NCBI GenBank assembly: GCA_913056125.1
Contig: CAJXNC010000002.1
Coordinates: 124,001 to 188,000 of the forward strand
Direction of reading: 5' to 3'
DNA length: 64,000 bases
DNA from: an uncultured Altererythrobacter sp.
Lineage (GTDB): Bacteria; Pseudomonadota; Alphaproteobacteria; Sphingomonadales; Sphingomonadaceae
The first letter of the stretch is position 1. Every line of letters starts with the position of its first letter. Shown piece after piece: positions 6,764 to 15,584 of the stretch. The translations under genes and the position numbers were made by a program. The notes below the pieces were generated by a model. The model was not told where the DNA came from and made no database searches. It saw only the letters and a list, made by a program, of their open reading frames with translations.

Positions 6764-8757
6764 GCGAGGAAGCGTCACGTCTTGAAAGGATGGCCAATGC
6801 CATCCGGGCGCTGTCGATGGATGCGGTGCAGGCAGCCAATATCGGTCACCCCGGCATGCCGATGGGCATGGCCGATGTGGCGACCGTGCTTTATTCCGAT
6901 TTCCTCAAATTCGATCCCGCCGACCCGAAATGGCCGGATCGCGACCGCTTCATCCTGTCTGCCGGTCATGGTTCGATGCTCATCTATTCATTGCTTCACC
7001 TGACCGGCTATGCCGAGCCGACGATGGAGGACATCCGCAATTTCCGCCAGCTGGGCAGCCCCTGCGCCGGCCACCCGGAAAACACCCACCTCGACGGCGT
7101 GGAATGCACCACCGGCCCGCTTGGTCAGGGCCTGGCAATGGGTGTGGGCATGGCAATCGCCGAGCGTCACCTCAATGCCAAGTTCGGCGATGAGATCATC
7201 GATCACAAGACCTGGGTTCTCGCCGGCGACGGTTGCCTGATGGAAGGCATCAACCACGAAGCGATCGGCATTGCCGGCCATCTCGGCCTCGGCAACCTCA
7301 TCGTGTTGTGGGACGACAACAACGTCACCATCGACGGTTCTGTGGAACTGTCATCGAGCGAGGACGTTCTGGCCCGCTACGAGGCTACCAAGTGGCACAC
7401 GGTGCGTTGCGATGGCCACGATCCGGTCGACATTCGCCGCGCCATTACCGAGGCAGTTTCGGATCCGCGCCCGTCGATCATCGCTTGCAAGACCATTATC
7501 GGCAAGGGCGCGCCCAACAAGCAGGGCACATCGGCCGTACATGGCGCTCCGCTGGGTGAGGAAGAGATCGCCGCTGCCCGCAAGGAACTGGGCTGGGAAT
7601 ACGATCCCTTCGTCATTCCTGATGATATCATGTCCGACTGGCGCGCGCTTGGCGCGCGCGGTGCGGATGCCAACAAGGCGTGGGAAGCTCGCCTCGAAGC
7701 CAGCGGCAAGAAGGCAGAACTCGCCAACCAGCTGATGGGCGCGTCAGATCTCGCCGCGCCGGCGCTGGAGGAACATATCGCCGGCCTCGCCAAGGATCCG
7801 CCCAAGGTCGCCAGCCGCAAGGCTTCGGAAATGGCGCTTGGCCCGCTGACGGAGAAGATTCCGCAGCTGATCGGCGGTTCGGCCGACCTGACCGGTTCGA
7901 ACAATACCAAGACCAAGATCCAGGAGCCGATTACCATCAACGCCTATGGCGGCCGCTACATCTATTACGGCATCCGTGAATTCGGCATGGCGGCAGCGAT
8001 GAATGGTATGATGCTGCATGGCGGCGTCGTGCCCTATGGCGGAACCTTCCTGATCTTCAGCGACTATGCGCGCAATGCCATCCGTCTTTCCGCGCTGCAG
8101 GAAGCCGGCGTGGTCTATGTGATGACGCATGATTCCATCGGTCTTGGCGAAGATGGCCCTACGCACCAGCCGGTGGAGCAGGTGATGAGCTTGCGCCTCA
8201 TCCCCAATCTCAATGTCTATCGCCCTGCCGATGCCATCGAAACGGCGGAATGCTGGGCGCTGGCCCTGCAAACGCCGAACACGCCTTCTGTCCTGTGTCT
8301 TTCGCGCCAGGGTCTTCCGCCGGTCCGCGGACCAGGTGACGAAGACTGGACTGCCAAGTCCAACCGCAGTGCCAAGGGTGCCTATCGCCTGAAAGAGGCG
8401 AGTGGGGTGCGCAATGTCGTTCTTCTGGCCACCGGTTCCGAAGTGGCTGTGGCGCTCGATACGGCTGCCGCCCTTGAAGAGCAGGGCATCGGTGCCGACG
8501 TCGTTTCGGTCCCCTGCATGGACCTGTTCGAAAAGCAGTCTGACAGCTACAAGGCGGATCTCATACCTTCCGATGCGCTCATCGTTTCAATCGAAGCCGG
8601 TGTCACGCAGGGCTGGGAACGCTATACGGGCATGAATGGCCTCAATATCGGTCTCGACCGTTTCGGCGCATCGGCGCCAGCAGCTGAACTGTTCGAATAT
8701 TTCGGCTTCAGCGCGGGCAAGATCGTACCGCAAATTCTGGAAAAACTGGGTAACTGA
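6760..8757 (+). CDS. tkt: Transketolase
   Basis: TPP enzyme of the pentose phosphate pathway, moving two-carbon units between sugar phosphates. It has the N-terminal substrate motif NIGHPGMPMG, the TPP motif beginning G156-D157-G158 and closing at WDDNN, and the central HDSIGLGEDGPTHQPVE signature. Length is 665 residues, full size. gap follows 15 bases downstream and pgk soon after, so this is a sugar-phosphate operon. Translation is probably coupled to the short ORF at 6704. Confidence 0.97.
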   Translation: MSEEASRLERMANAIRALSMDAVQAANIGHPGMPMGMADVATVLYSDFLKFDPADPKWPDRDRFILSAGHGSMLIYSLLHLTGYAEPTMEDIRNFRQLGSPCAGHPENTHLDGVECTTGPLGQGLAMGVGMAIAERHLNAKFGDEIIDHKTWVLAGDGCLMEGINHEAIGIAGHLGLGNLIVLWDDNNVTIDGSVELSSSEDVLARYEATKWHTVRCDGHDPVDIRRAITEAVSDPRPSIIACKTIIGKGAPNKQGTSAVHGAPLGEEEIAAARKELGWEYDPFVIPDDIMSDWRALGARGADANKAWEARLEASGKKAELANQLMGASDLAAPALEEHIAGLAKDPPKVASRKASEMALGPLTEKIPQLIGGSADLTGSNNTKTKIQEPITINAYGGRYIYYGIREFGMAAAMNGMMLHGGVVPYGGTFLIFSDYARNAIRLSALQEAGVVYVMTHDSIGLGEDGPTHQPVEQVMSLRLIPNLNVYRPADAIETAECWALALQTPNTPSVLCLSRQGLPPVRGPGDEDWTAKSNRSAKGAYRLKEASGVRNVVLLATGSEVAVALDTAAALEEQGIGADVVSVPCMDLFEKQSDSYKADLIPSDALIVSIEAGVTQGWERYTGMNGLNIGLDRFGASAPAAELFEYFGFSAGKIVPQILEKLGN

Positions 8758-8772
8758 CAGGAGCAATAGGCG

Positions 8773-9780
8773 ATGGCGACAAAGGTAGCGATCAACGGGT
8801 TCGGACGTATCGGGCGGCTTGTAGCGCGAGCGATCCTCGAACGCGACGACCATGACCTCGAACTGGTCGCGATCAACGACCTTGCCGACACCAATGCCAA
8901 TGCCCTGCTGTTTGCCTTCGACAGCACGCATGGCCGTTTCCCGGGTACGGTGGATGTCGACGGCACCAATCTGGTCGTCAATGGCAAGACCATCGCCGTC
9001 ACCTCGGAGCGCGATCCGGGCAACCTTCCACATGCCGCCATGGGCGTGGACCTGGTGATGGAATGCACCGGCTTCTTCCAGTCGCACGAAGCTGCCGAGC
9101 CGCACCTGTCCGCCGGCGCAAAGCGCGTCCTGATCTCGGCCCCGGCCAAGAATGTCTCGGCCACGGTGGTCTATGGCGTCAACCACGACATCCTGACTTC
9201 GGACGATGTTATCGTTTCCAATGCCAGCTGCACCACCAACTGCCTGTCGCCAGTCGCCAAGGTGCTGAACGATTTGGTCGGGATCGAGCGCGGTTTCATG
9301 ACCACGATCCACTCCTACACCAATGACCAGCGCATGCTCGACCAGATGCATTCTGACATGCGCCGTGCCCGCGGCGGTGCACAGAACATGATCCCGACCA
9401 CCACGGGCGCTGCTCGCGCTGTTGGCCTGGTCCTGCCCGAACTGGCCGGCAAGCTCGACGGGAGTTCGGTCCGTGTGCCGACGCCGAATGTCAGCCTCGT
9501 CGACCTCGTCTTCCAGCCAGGACGCGATACCAGCGCGGAAGAGCTCAATGCCGCACTCAAGGCTGCTGCCGAGAGCAAGATGAAGGGCGTGCTCGACTAT
9601 ACCGACAAGCCGCTCGTCTCCTCGGACTTCAACCACCACCCGGCAAGCTCGACGGTCGACAGCCTCGAAACATCAGTGATGGAAGGCAAGCTTGCCCGCG
9701 TCGTATCCTGGTATGACAATGAGTGGGGCTTCTCCAACCGCATGATCGACACCGCCGGAGTGATGGCCGGCCTGCTCTGA
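8773..9780 (+). CDS. gap: Glyceraldehyde-3-phosphate dehydrogenase
   Basis: NAD(P)-dependent glycolytic enzyme. The Rossmann start INGFGRIGR, the catalytic Cys153 in SNASCTTNC, and the C-terminal [12 protein letters not shown] are all intact. Length is 335 residues. An AGGAG ribosome site lies 10 bases before the ATG. Position between tkt and pgk gives the usual alphaproteobacterial lower-glycolysis cluster. Confidence 0.97.
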   Translation: MATKVAINGFGRIGRLVARAILERDDHDLELVAINDLADTNANALLFAFDSTHGRFPGTVDVDGTNLVVNGKTIAVTSERDPGNLPHAAMGVDLVMECTGFFQSHEAAEPHLSAGAKRVLISAPAKNVSATVVYGVNHDILTSDDVIVSNASCTTNCLSPVAKVLNDLVGIERGFMTTIHSYTNDQRMLDQMHSDMRRARGGAQNMIPTTTGAARAVGLVLPELAGKLDGSSVRVPTPNVSLVDLVFQPGRDTSAEELNAALKAAAESKMKGVLDYTDKPLVSSDFNHHPASSTVDSLETSVMEGKLARVVSWYDNEWGFSNRMIDTAGVMAGLL

Positions 9781-9790
9781 GGAGGGCGCG

Positions 9791-10990
9791 ATGGCCGCTT
9801 TCAAGACTCTTGACGACCTTGGCGATGTGACCGGCAAGGTCGCGTTGGTGCGCGTCGATCTCAACCTGCCCATGGCGGACGGCCGCGCGACGGATCTAAC
9901 GCGAGCCAATGCCGTGGCGCCGACCATTCTCGAACTGGCGGATGCCGGGGCGAAGGTGCTGTTGCTGGCCCATTTCGGGCGGCCCAAGGGCGAGCGTCAC
10001 TCGACGCTGTCGCTCAGCCTGATCCAGGGCGAGATGGAGCGCGTGCTCGGCCGCGAGATCATGTTCATTCCCGAAGTCTCCGGCCCGGTGGCCGAGCAGG
10101 CGGTGGGGATCATGCGCGCGGGTGATATCGGCCTGCTTGAAAACACCCGCTTCTGGCCGGGCGAGGAAAAGAACGATCCCGCCTTTGCGCAAGGTATTGC
10201 CGCGATCGGCGATTTTTACGTCAATGATGCCTTTTCCGCCGCGCACCGCGCCCATGCCTCGACCGAGGGGCTGGCGCATTTGCTGCCGGCCTATGCCGGC
10301 CGGGCGATGGAAAAGGAGCTGAACGCGCTCGAAGCGGCGCTGGGAAGCCCGCAAACGCCCGTCGCCGCGGTTGTGGGCGGGGCCAAGGTATCGACCAAGC
10401 TGGCCGTACTCGAAAACCTCGTCGGCAAGGTGCAGCACCTGATCATCGGTGGTGGCATGGCCAATACCTTCCTTGCCGCGCGCGGGGTCGATGTCGGGAA
10501 GTCGCTCTGCGAACACGATCTTACCGGCACGGCCGAGGCCATCATGGAAGCGGCCGACAAATCCGGTTGCACCGTGCACCTGCCCTACGACGTTGTCGTA
10601 GCGACCGAATTCGCCGCCAATCCGGCAAGCCTGCGCATCTGCAATGTGCACGAAGTCGCGCCGGATGAGATGATCCTCGATGTCGGACCGCAGGCGGTCG
10701 AGGCGCTGGGCGACGTGCTCAAGACCTGCCGCACATTGGTGTGGAACGGGCCGATGGGCGCATTCGAGATCGTGCCTTTCGATGCCGCGACCGTGGGGCT
10801 GGCGAAGACGGCTGCCGCGCTGAGCGTCGAGGGATCGCTGACCTCCGTGGCGGGCGGCGGTGATACGGTCGCCGCACTCAACCATGCAGGGGTGGCGGGT
10901 GACTTCACCTATATCTCGACCGCTGGCGGCGCCTTCCTCGAATGGATGGAAGGCAAGGTCCTGCCGGGCGTCGCGGCGCTGGAAGCCTAG
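9791..10990 (+). CDS. pgk: Phosphoglycerate kinase
   Basis: Transfers phosphate from 1,3-bisphosphoglycerate to ADP. It shows [12 protein letters not shown], the [10 protein letters not shown] loop, [14 protein letters not shown], the [10 protein letters not shown] nucleotide-site stretch, and the C-terminal [10 protein letters not shown]. Length is 399 residues. The GGAGG ribosome site sits just after the gap stop. Its TAG stop at 10988-10990 is shared, through the palindrome CTAG, with the stop of the convergent lipoprotein gene. Confidence 0.97.
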   Translation: MAAFKTLDDLGDVTGKVALVRVDLNLPMADGRATDLTRANAVAPTILELADAGAKVLLLAHFGRPKGERHSTLSLSLIQGEMERVLGREIMFIPEVSGPVAEQAVGIMRAGDIGLLENTRFWPGEEKNDPAFAQGIAAIGDFYVNDAFSAAHRAHASTEGLAHLLPAYAGRAMEKELNALEAALGSPQTPVAAVVGGAKVSTKLAVLENLVGKVQHLIIGGGMANTFLAARGVDVGKSLCEHDLTGTAEAIMEAADKSGCTVHLPYDVVVATEFAANPASLRICNVHEVAPDEMILDVGPQAVEALGDVLKTCRTLVWNGPMGAFEIVPFDAATVGLAKTAAALSVEGSLTSVAGGGDTVAALNHAGVAGDFTYISTAGGAFLEWMEGKVLPGVAALEA

Positions 10991-11373
10991 TCAGCGAAGG
11001 AAAAGCGGAAGGAATAGTCCTCTTCCCGCAGGTTCGGCCATTGCACCGATGCATCGGGTGCGACTTCGGCCAGCGTCAAAGTGCCGCCATTGATGGTGAA
11101 GCCATCCCACGCAGTCAGTTCCGCCGTGATGACCTCGTGACCCAGGGTCAGTTCGGTCTGGAGGCGTAGCCTTCCTTCCCACACGCAATCGGCCTCTATC
11201 GGGCAACGGCTGTCCTCGAGCACGGCAAGCGGTTTCACCTGTATGTGGCCAAGATCCTGCACCTCGCCGATCCCGATGCATGGCCCTTGGTAGCAGTCGG
11301 GGATGTCTGTTGGTTGCGCTGTGGCGCAGGCGGAGAGGACGGCAAGGGGAGCAAGCGTGCGGACGAACTTCAT
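10987..11373 (-). CDS. Small putative lipoprotein
   Basis: A 128-residue protein starting [16 protein letters not shown], a lipoprotein signal peptide with the lipobox LSAC (Cys16). The mature part is short and beta-rich with a paired-cysteine segment ([13 protein letters not shown]) that recurs in small alphaproteobacterial lipoproteins of unknown role. It converges on pgk with a four-base overlap. Not otherwise recognised. Confidence 0.75.
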   Translation of the reverse strand: MKFVRTLAPLAVLSACATAQPTDIPDCYQGPCIGIGEVQDLGHIQVKPLAVLEDSRCPIEADCVWEGRLRLQTELTLGHEVITAELTAWDGFTINGGTLTLAEVAPDASVQWPNLREEDYSFRFSFAD

Positions 11374-11452
11374 GACTCGTCTCTGGCACAGCACGGCTGA
11401 ACGCACGCAGAACACTTGGCGAAACGCCGAGGCGCGGCTAGATCGCCAGCCC

Positions 11453-12067
11453 ATGTCGAACTGCCAGCTATATCTGATTTCCCCGCTCGAAGTGGGCGGA
11501 GACTTCCCCGACCGGCTCGCCCGCGCGCTCGATGCTGGCGATGTCGCGGCCTTCCAGTTCCGCGTGAAGGGAGTGGACCAGCACGAAGCCGCGCGCCTCG
11601 CCGAACCGCTCCAGGCGATCTGCGCCGAGCGGGAAGTCGCCTTTATCGTCAACGATTCCGTCGCATTGGCCAAGCGGATAGGCGCCGATGGCGTGCATCT
11701 TGGGCAGCAGGACGGAGATGTGAAGGAAGCGCGTGAAGTGCTCGGACCCAATGCGCAGATCGGCGTGACCTGCCATGCCAGCCGGCACCTTGCGATGGAG
11801 GCAGGCGAGGCCGGGGCGGACTATGTCGCTTTCGGGGCCTTCTATCCGAGCACCACGAAGGAGAGCGAGCACAGGCCCGAACCAGAGCTGCTCACCTGGT
11901 GGCAGGGGCTGTTCGAAATTCCCTGCGTGGCAATTGGCGGCATCACGCCTGAAAACGCGGCGCCGCTGGTCGAAGCGGGAGCCGATTTCCTGGCTGTATC
12001 GGGCGCGGTCTGGAACGGGGACGAGGCTGCCGCGGTAAAGGCTTTCACGGACATTCTCGCCCAGTGA
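11453..12067 (+). CDS. thiE: Thiamine-phosphate synthase
   Basis: Joins HMP pyrophosphate and hydroxyethylthiazole phosphate. TIM-barrel motifs present are FQFRVKG, the phosphate/Mg site FIVNDSVALAKRIGADGVHLGQ, VTCHASRHL, DYVAFGAFYPSTTK and VAIGGITPENA. Length is 204 residues from the ATG at 11453. The frame stays open upstream to 11303, but that part overlaps the divergent lipoprotein gene and does not look like ThiE. The stop overlaps the GTG start of the next gene. Confidence 0.9.
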   Translation: MSNCQLYLISPLEVGGDFPDRLARALDAGDVAAFQFRVKGVDQHEAARLAEPLQAICAEREVAFIVNDSVALAKRIGADGVHLGQQDGDVKEAREVLGPNAQIGVTCHASRHLAMEAGEAGADYVAFGAFYPSTTKESEHRPEPELLTWWQGLFEIPCVAIGGITPENAAPLVEAGADFLAVSGAVWNGDEAAAVKAFTDILAQ

Positions 12068-12639
12068 AGCGCTGGCTCGGCAGGCTGGTACTACTCGTCT
12101 TGCTCTGGCTCGCAGGCGTACTCGCCTGGATTTGGATTGGACCTTCCGAGACGGAGGACTCCGGCGCCGATTATGCCTTGGTACTCGGCGCTGCAGTCCA
12201 TGATGAAGTGCCAAGCCCGGTCTTCCGTGCACGGATCGACCATGCCGTGGATCTCTGGCAGCAGGGCAGGGTGGAGACGCTGATCTTCACCGGAGGGTTC
12301 GCGGAAGGTGGCGGCCTGTCCGAAGGCGAGGCTGCGAGGGACTATGCAATCCAAGAGGGAGTGCCCGAATCCGCCATCGTGGTCGAATCCGGTTCGCAAA
12401 CGACGATGGAGAATCTCGTTTTCGCGCAGCCGGGCATGCTCGATTATCCGGACGGCACCTATCTGATCGTATCCGATCCGCTGCATATGCGGCGCGCCAT
12501 GCAGATGGCCGATGCGCTGGGCTATGATGCGCAGCCTAGCTCTACACCATCAACGCAATATCGCAGCCTCTCGACGCAGCTGCCCTTCGCCCTGCGCGAG
12601 CTCTATTTCATCCATCATTTCTGGCTTTTCGGCGAATAG
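12064..12639 (+). CDS. YdcF/SanA-like DUF218 membrane-anchored protein
   Basis: A 191-residue protein with one N-terminal membrane segment (about residues 7-25) and a periplasmic DUF218 domain. The domain shows YALVLGAAV, the FTGGFAEGG loop with downstream E/D residues, ESGSQTTMENL and LIVSDPLHMRRA. The family (SanA, YdcF, ElyC) affects envelope integrity, but the chemistry is not settled. The GTG start at 12064 overlaps the thiE stop by four bases, so it is co-translated with thiE without an obvious functional link. Confidence 0.8.
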   Translation: MKRWLGRLVLLVLLWLAGVLAWIWIGPSETEDSGADYALVLGAAVHDEVPSPVFRARIDHAVDLWQQGRVETLIFTGGFAEGGGLSEGEAARDYAIQEGVPESAIVVESGSQTTMENLVFAQPGMLDYPDGTYLIVSDPLHMRRAMQMADALGYDAQPSSTPSTQYRSLSTQLPFALRELYFIHHFWLFGE

Positions 12640-12649
12640 GCCGGGCGAT

Positions 12650-12994
12650 CTAGCGCTCGCGCCTTATGCAGCGCAGGCGGCCGGGTTCGCCATTCTCGAT
12701 CTTGCGCAGGAATCCGTCAGCCATGACGGCATAGGTCGTGCCGTTGCGCGGCCCGCTGGTCATGGTCACGCGATCGCCGCGTCGCAGATAGGTGCCTTCG
12801 CCTTCTGCGGTAACGTAACGAGATCCGCTGGTGATCCGGAAGTTCTCTTCGGATTGCTCGATGCCGACATTGCCGCTGGCATCGCCGGGAAGCTCGCAGA
12901 TATATTGGCCACGCGGCACCGTGCCCACCTGGCCCTGGGCGAGGGCGGGCGATGCAAGTGCAAGCGAGACAACAATGAGCGCGATCCTTTTCAT
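12650..12994 (-). CDS. Small exported protein of unknown function
   Basis: A 114-residue protein with a clear signal peptide (MKRIALIVVSLALASPALAQ). The mature domain holds two cysteines (YICELPG and LRCIRR) that could form a disulfide near the two ends. It runs divergently from efp, 124 bases away. The start at 12994 was chosen because the signal peptide begins there. No family is recognised with certainty. Confidence 0.75.
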   Translation of the reverse strand: MKRIALIVVSLALASPALAQGQVGTVPRGQYICELPGDASGNVGIEQSEENFRITSGSRYVTAEGEGTYLRRGDRVTMTSGPRNGTTYAVMADGFLRKIENGEPGRLRCIRRER

Positions 12995-13118
12995 GCCCGC
13001 GCCATTAGCAGCGATGGCTTGCGCCGTCATGAACCAAAGCGCGAGCCTTGCCCCGCAGGCGGCTTGCGGCTAGGGCGCGCGGCAATCCGATTTCTCACGA
13101 TCTTTGAAAGCCAGTCCC

Positions 13119-13682
13119 ATGAAAATCAGCGGCGTGGACATTCGTCCCGGCAATATCATCGAATATGAAGGCGGCATCTGGAAGGTCGCCAAGATCCAGC
13201 ACACACAGCCCGGCAAGGGCGGCGCCTACATGCAGGTCGAAATGAAGAACCTGCAGGATGGCCGCAAGACCAATGTCCGCTTCCGCAGCGCCGACACGGT
13301 CGAGAAGGTCCGCCTGGACACGAAGGACTACCAGTTCCTCTATGAGGATGGCGACATGCTTGTATTCATGGACACCGAGAATTACGAGCAGATCAACCTG
13401 CCCAACGATTTGCTCGGCGATGCCCGCCCGTTCCTGCAGGACGGCATGCAGGTATCCCTCGAACTGTGGGAAGAAAAGCCGATCTCGGTCCAGCTTCCCG
13501 CCCAGATCGAAGCCGAAATCGTCGAGGCTGATGCCGTGGTGAAGGGGCAGACCGCTTCTTCCAGCTACAAGCCGGCCGTGCTCGACAATGGCGTGCGCAT
13601 CATGGTTCCGCCGCATATCGAAAGCGGTACGCGCATCGTCGTCGATGTGTACGAACAGAGCTACGTCGGAAAGGCCAGCTGA
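13119..13682 (+). CDS. efp: Translation elongation factor P
   Basis: Relieves ribosome stalling at polyproline stretches. Three beta-barrel domains fit the 187-residue length. The tip loop carries K33 (QPGKGGA), so the modified residue would be lysine as in EpmA-type organisms rather than arginine. The C-terminal signature, with [18 protein letters not shown], is present. The ATG at 13119 gives the normal N-terminus [11 protein letters not shown]. suhB follows six bases later. Confidence 0.96.
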   Translation: MKISGVDIRPGNIIEYEGGIWKVAKIQHTQPGKGGAYMQVEMKNLQDGRKTNVRFRSADTVEKVRLDTKDYQFLYEDGDMLVFMDTENYEQINLPNDLLGDARPFLQDGMQVSLELWEEKPISVQLPAQIEAEIVEADAVVKGQTASSSYKPAVLDNGVRIMVPPHIESGTRIVVDVYEQSYVGKAS

Positions 13683-13688
13683 CCCCAT

Positions 13689-14510
13689 ATGGCCGCTATT
13701 TCTGGTCTCATTCGCGTGATGGAAAAGGCTGCCCGCAAGGCGGGTGGTCGTTTGCGCCGCGATTTCGGTGAAGTCGAAGCGCTGCAGGTCAGCCGCAAGG
13801 GCCCGTCGGACTTCGTGTCCAAGGCGGATATGCGCGCCGAGCGCACGCTCTATGACGAACTGCTCCAGGCCCGTCCCGATTGGGGCTTCGTGCTCGAAGA
13901 AGCGGGCGTGATCGAAGGCGATCCCAGCAAACCGCGCTGGATCATCGATCCGCTCGACGGGACCAGCAATTTTCTCCACGGCCTGCCGCATTTCGCAATC
14001 TCGATCGCCGTGCAGGAGCCCAAGCTCGACGGCTCGGGCTGGGGCGATGTGACCGCTGGCATGGTCTACCAGCCCATCACCGACGAGACCTTCTGGGCCG
14101 AAAAGTCGCGCGGGGCATGGCTGCATGACGGCCGCCTGCGCGTTTCTGGTCGCCGCCAGCTGTCCGAGGCGCTGATCTCCACCGGCATGCCCTATCAGGG
14201 TCATGGCGATTTCGAGGAATGGGGCAAAATCTACGGCAAGCTCGGACCGCAGATTGCCGGTATCCGTCGTTATGGCTCGGCCGCGCTCGACCTCGCCTGG
14301 GTTGCTGCTGGCCGCTATGACGGTTTTTGGGAAAGCGATCTCTCGCCATGGGACACCGCAGCCGGTTGCCTTCTGGTGCGTGAAGCAGGCGGTTTCGTGA
14401 GTGATTATCGCGGCCGATCGCTGCCGATCTGCGACAAGCAGGTCATTGCCGGTAACGATCCTCTGCACTCTCGACTGCACAAGATTATCGTAGAAGCCTT
14501 GAAAGGCTGA
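13689..14510 (+). CDS. suhB: Inositol monophosphatase family protein (SuhB-like)
   Basis: Mg-dependent phosphatase of the inositol monophosphatase fold. The metal site shows VSKADMRAE, the LEEAG segment and WIIDPLDGTSNFLHG (about residues 83-97), and the C-terminal motif is SDLSPWDTAAG. Length is 273 residues. The third acidic motif reads EEAG instead of the more common EESG. It is probably co-transcribed with efp. The true substrate cannot be told from sequence. Confidence 0.9.
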   Translation: MAAISGLIRVMEKAARKAGGRLRRDFGEVEALQVSRKGPSDFVSKADMRAERTLYDELLQARPDWGFVLEEAGVIEGDPSKPRWIIDPLDGTSNFLHGLPHFAISIAVQEPKLDGSGWGDVTAGMVYQPITDETFWAEKSRGAWLHDGRLRVSGRRQLSEALISTGMPYQGHGDFEEWGKIYGKLGPQIAGIRRYGSAALDLAWVAAGRYDGFWESDLSPWDTAAGCLLVREAGGFVSDYRGRSLPICDKQVIAGNDPLHSRLHKIIVEALKG

Positions 14511-14527
14511 ATTTCCTTCGCATTTTC

Positions 14528-14556
14528 TTGAACCCCGGCCCGCGCACCGCTAATCG
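14528..14556 (+). promoter_or_regulatory. Probable promoter of tRNA-Leu
   Basis: TTGAAC (14528-14533) and TAATCG (14551-14556) are 17 bases apart, starting 18 bases after the suhB stop and ending 15 bases before the mature tRNA. Confidence 0.4.
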
Positions 14557-14571
14557 CAGGGCCATGAGGGG

Positions 14572-14656
14572 GCCTCCGTGGCGGAATTGGTAGACGCGCT
14601 CGACTCAAAATCGAGTTTCTTCGGAAGTGCCGGTTCGAGTCCGGCCGGAGGTACCA
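14572..14656 (+). tRNA. tRNA-Leu (anticodon CAA)
   Basis: An 85-base class II tRNA. Acceptor arms GCCTCCG (14572-14578) and CGGAGGT (14646-14652) pair with one G-U. The anticodon stem CTCGA/TCGAG encloses the loop CTCAAAA, giving anticodon CAA. A long variable arm (TTTCTTCGGAAGT) and the T arm CCGGTTCGAGTCCGG follow. CCA is encoded. Confidence 0.96.
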
Positions 14657-14668
14657 CGATCGGATCGC

Positions 14669-15493
14669 ATGGCCTTTGCGAGATATCGCATGGTTGAAGC
14701 GGTCCCGGAAACGCCCGCCAGTTCACGCGGGCTGACGGCGGGCAAGTTCCGTTTCTTCAATTATCGCTACCCGTTCAACTACCGGATGAGCGATTTCGAT
14801 CATTTGTGCGTGATCGGTGGCAAGCCGACCCTGCGCGAATATGAAGATGTCATCTATTCGGCTTCCTGCTCGCCTGCCCAGGGCCTGAAGGGCACGCTTT
14901 TCGACGCAGAAGGGCGAAGGATCGCCCACGTGATCTCCACCGTTGGGCCGCAGCATGTGCCACAAACCGAGGAGCCGGAAGCACGAACACCGCTTTGCGG
15001 CGCATCGGATGGCAGTTCCTATCTCTATCTCGGGCGCTTTGAGCCCCATTTCGGTCATTTCATCACCCAGACTGTTTCACGTTTCTGGGCACTCAATGAA
15101 ATCGACAGGTCCAGATACCGCTTGCTTGCCCACTTGCCACGGCCGGAAATGCTCCACTGGCCCTATGTCGAGGCAATCCTGCCCATGTTCGGCATCGGCA
15201 TTATCGGCTCTGCCATGCACAATGTGATGTTTTCGCAGACCAGGCCGAGCCTGCATTACCTCACACCACGCTCGATCACGCAGACATGCCTGCTGCTGGA
15301 CGAGGTATTTGCCTCGCGCTCCGAATATGCACGGGTCACGGGATTGTCGGATGACCTTGCGGCGCTCCCCAAGAAGCTTCGCCGTATCCTGCCTGCGGTC
15401 CGATCCCGCCCTGAAAGCACTTTCATCTTCAAGCGGCGGCTCGATATCGCCCTTTGCGAAAAATGGTTGAAGACAAGCGAAGCGTTCTCCTGA
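14669..15493 (+). CDS. GT61-like glycosyltransferase, apparently C-terminally shortened
   Basis: A 274-residue protein whose middle part (YLGRFEPHFGHFITQTVSRFWAL) resembles the start of the DUF563/GT61 glycosyltransferase domain. The family usually continues well past 350 residues, with an Arg/Asn/Glu motif and a C-terminal GSxL-type loop. Here the frame stops soon after STFIFKRRLDIALCEKW, and no continuation was found in the other two frames. It may be a remnant or a short variant. It starts 13 bases after tRNA-Leu, a common integration site. Confidence 0.6.
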   Translation: MAFARYRMVEAVPETPASSRGLTAGKFRFFNYRYPFNYRMSDFDHLCVIGGKPTLREYEDVIYSASCSPAQGLKGTLFDAEGRRIAHVISTVGPQHVPQTEEPEARTPLCGASDGSSYLYLGRFEPHFGHFITQTVSRFWALNEIDRSRYRLLAHLPRPEMLHWPYVEAILPMFGIGIIGSAMHNVMFSQTRPSLHYLTPRSITQTCLLLDEVFASRSEYARVTGLSDDLAALPKKLRRILPAVRSRPESTFIFKRRLDIALCEKWLKTSEAFS

Positions 15494-15584
15494 TGGGATC
15501 GGCCCACGCGCATTGGGGATGCCGCCGGCGGACATCTGCGCTAAGTGTGCTTGCTGGATTGGATGCGAGAGCTAGGCTGGCTGC

